A stretch of 35,000 nt of DNA from contig JACVTC010000027.1 of NCBI GenBank assembly GCA_016946835.1, forward strand, positions 795,001-830,000, given 5' to 3'. The notes under the pieces are model-generated. The model was not told the origin of the DNA and did no database searches. It saw only the letters and a program-made list of their open reading frames with translations. Source of the stretch: Neocallimastix lanati (nom. inval.). Taxonomy: Eukaryota > Neocallimastigomycota > Neocallimastigomycetes > Neocallimastigales > Neocallimastigaceae. The translations under genes and the position numbers were made by a program. How positions within the stretch are numbered: position 1 is the first letter of the stretch; each line of letters opens with the position of its first letter. Shown one piece after another: positions 33,482-35,000 of this stretch.

Positions 33482-34858
33482 TAAATAAAAAAAAATTATT
33501 GAATTAGTTATTTCTTTAATCTTATTTATTAAAAATTAAAAATATTAATAGTAATTTTAATTTTAATTTTAATAATTATTTTTTTTTCTTTTAAGTATCG
33601 TGATGCTTTAGATGCTTATCATAAAGCAATTCAATTAAATCCAAATATTAGTGAAGTCTGGTTCAACTTAGGAACATTGTATGAAAAATGTAATAATCAA
33701 ATTCAAGATGCTATAGATGCTTATAAAAAAGCTTATGAATTGAATCCAAATGAAACAATGTTTAAACAAAGAATTCAACAATTACGTAAGATTCAAGCTC
33801 AAGGAGGGTAAGATTTTTAAAATATTAATAATAGGAATGAATGAAAAAAATTTTTTAGCATATTAATTTTTTTTTTTTTTTTAATTATGAAAGTAATGCA
33901 CAATCTATGCCAAATCAACTTCCAAATCCAAAAGAAATGAATTCTAATTATTATTACACAAACGAAAATAGAGGACCAGTATTATCTGTTCCAAATTCTG
34001 TTAGAAATAGAAATTCAAATAATTCTCCAAGAAATATGGATATTAAAAAGGAAAATTCGCTTTCTCAAAATAATGATATGAGAGATCCTTCTTATGAAAA
34101 TAATATGAATGGACCTGGTAGAATGGGTCCAAGAGGTAAAAGAAATCAATCGCCACGTAATAAAACTATAACGCCAGATCGTCAAATGACACCTATTATG
34201 GCAAAACCACCATCATTAGATCAAACACCACCAAATCAACCACCAAATTCTGCACCTCCAATAAGCCAATCTCATCCTATAAATTCGATGAAAATAGATC
34301 CTCAACCATTAAATCAAATGCCATCACATTCACAATCATCATCAAATTATATATCTCCACAAATATCTCAACCAAATAATCCAATGTCAATGAATAAAAT
34401 GGATAAAATGAATGGACCAATGAAGGATGATTTTATGAAACGTGATTATAATAGCAATAATAATATGAATATGAATAATATGAATGGACTATCAATGAAT
34501 AATTCTATGAATAATATGACAAATAATAATATGAATGGTCCTCCAACACCAATGAATAATAATATGAATGGACCACCAACTCCTATGAATAACAATATGA
34601 ATAATAATAATAATAACAATAATAATATGAACGGACCTCCAACTCCATTAAATGGAAATAATAGTAATATAAATGGTCCACCAGCATCTATTAATATTAG
34701 TAATAAACAACCTCCACCACCTGAGAATAATACATCTTCACAAAATTATGATTCTGGAAATACATTAGCATCATTAGCTAATATTGCTTCAGCTGTGGAC
34801 AATAGAATGGATACTGATCCTCGTTTTAATGATAATAATATCAATAATAACAACAATG
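31833..34858 (+). CDS. Cyc8/Ssn6-type TPR transcriptional co-repressor, 5' part, eight exons in window
   Basis: Exons are 31833-31881, 32045-32181, 32293-32451, 32569-32748, 32859-33202, 33326-33392, 33596-33807 and 33894-34858. All introns are GT-AG and the phases join without a break, giving 704 codons before the eighth intron opens at 34859. Residues about 10-385 are tandem TPR repeats with strong Cyc8/Ssn6 wording (WGMLGHCYL, HLWYGIGKMYDRYGS, KANEIYFRLGIIYKEQGN, FWCSIGVLYFQINQYRDALDAY, EVWFNLGTLYEKCNNQ). In fungi this TPR block binds Tup1 and DNA-binding repressors in the nucleus (family knowledge). The tail is rich in Asn, Pro, Met and Ser, with GPPTP repeats. The start codon is the first ATG in frame with exon 2; an upstream exon cannot be excluded, since the frame stays open 5' of it. 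The gene continues beyond the window. Confidence 0.9.
34528..34665 (+). repeat. Coding minisatellite (NNMNGPPTPMN units) in the Cyc8-like tail
   Basis: Three consecutive copies of a unit encoding NMNGPPTP(M/L)N, separated by Asn tracts (AAT/AAC runs), sit in the disordered tail. A diverged fourth unit (NINGPPASIN) follows at about 34666-34700. GPPTP-like units hold TP sites that could be phosphorylated (inference). Confidence 0.75.
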
Positions 34859-35000
34859 GTAAGTTTAAAATATATATTATTTTTATTTAATTATTTTTTT
34901 ATTATATGAATAAGAATAAGAAAATATTTCATTATATTTATATATATAGTTTTTATTTAATATTTCTATATCACTTTATTATTATTATTATTATTATTAT

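Noticed and set aside
1-35000. CRISPR array, tRNA or rRNA genes, LTR retrotransposon or viral structural genes
   Set aside because: No spaced identical repeats, cloverleaf-like stretch, rRNA-like stretch, LTR pair, integrase or capsid-like protein was recognised. The reverse transcriptases are of the non-LTR type.

Overview
The window looks like nuclear DNA of an anaerobic gut fungus (Neocallimastigomycota). Non-coding DNA is almost pure A/T with long poly-A, poly-T and AT runs. One gene carries a Cys-rich module with the fungal dockerin pattern, which is typical of these fungi. An expansin-like DPBB protein with a carbohydrate-binding-type domain is present. The last gene is an intron-rich, Asn-rich Cyc8/Ssn6-type TPR co-repressor. 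Genus cannot be told from the sequence. Every coding feature I can support is on the + strand.

Layout: 1-3122 is AT-rich spacer. 3123-4169 is an intact, intronless secreted expansin-like gene. 5274-5886 is a dead LINE 3' end (family A) that itself carries a LINE 3' end of family B; both insertions have 13-bp target-site duplications. 6024-6791 is a small Cys-rich secreted or type I membrane protein. 7080-9920 is a secreted PI-PLC-like protein with a possible beta-trefoil segment and a fungal dockerin. Its C-terminal 219 codons come from an in-frame, 5'-truncated LINE of family C.

10320-25006 is a LINE nest of at least three families, all on the + strand. Matching target-site duplications let it be unpacked. 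A B element (10403-10433 and 19264-19416) was hit by an A element (10434-10629 and 17140-19263). That A element was then split by a nearly full-length A copy (10630-15572) next to a 5'-truncated B copy (15573-17139). A nearly full-length family C element (19499-24901) follows, and then another C fragment. The elements encode a small N-terminal domain, an APE-type endonuclease, a reverse transcriptase and a CCHC zinc-binding C-terminus in one ORF, with no RNase H seen. All copies are broken by stops or frameshifts.

26690-27236 is a decayed, internally deleted paralogue of the expansin-like gene, followed by an old LINE scrap (27377-27460). 27461-31832 is AT-rich spacer with a large TTATTTA-type microsatellite. 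31833-34858 is the 5' part of the Cyc8-like gene, with seven complete introns; it runs off the right edge.

The most interesting points are four. (1) A dockerin-tagged PLC-like protein has captured a LINE tail as its C-terminus. (2) Two LINEs with diverged proteins share an almost identical 5' UTR of about 400 bp, which suggests exchange of the promoter module. (3) The families share 3'-end and C-terminal nucleotide motifs. (4) Premature stops in LINE copies are mostly of the CpA-to-TpA type.
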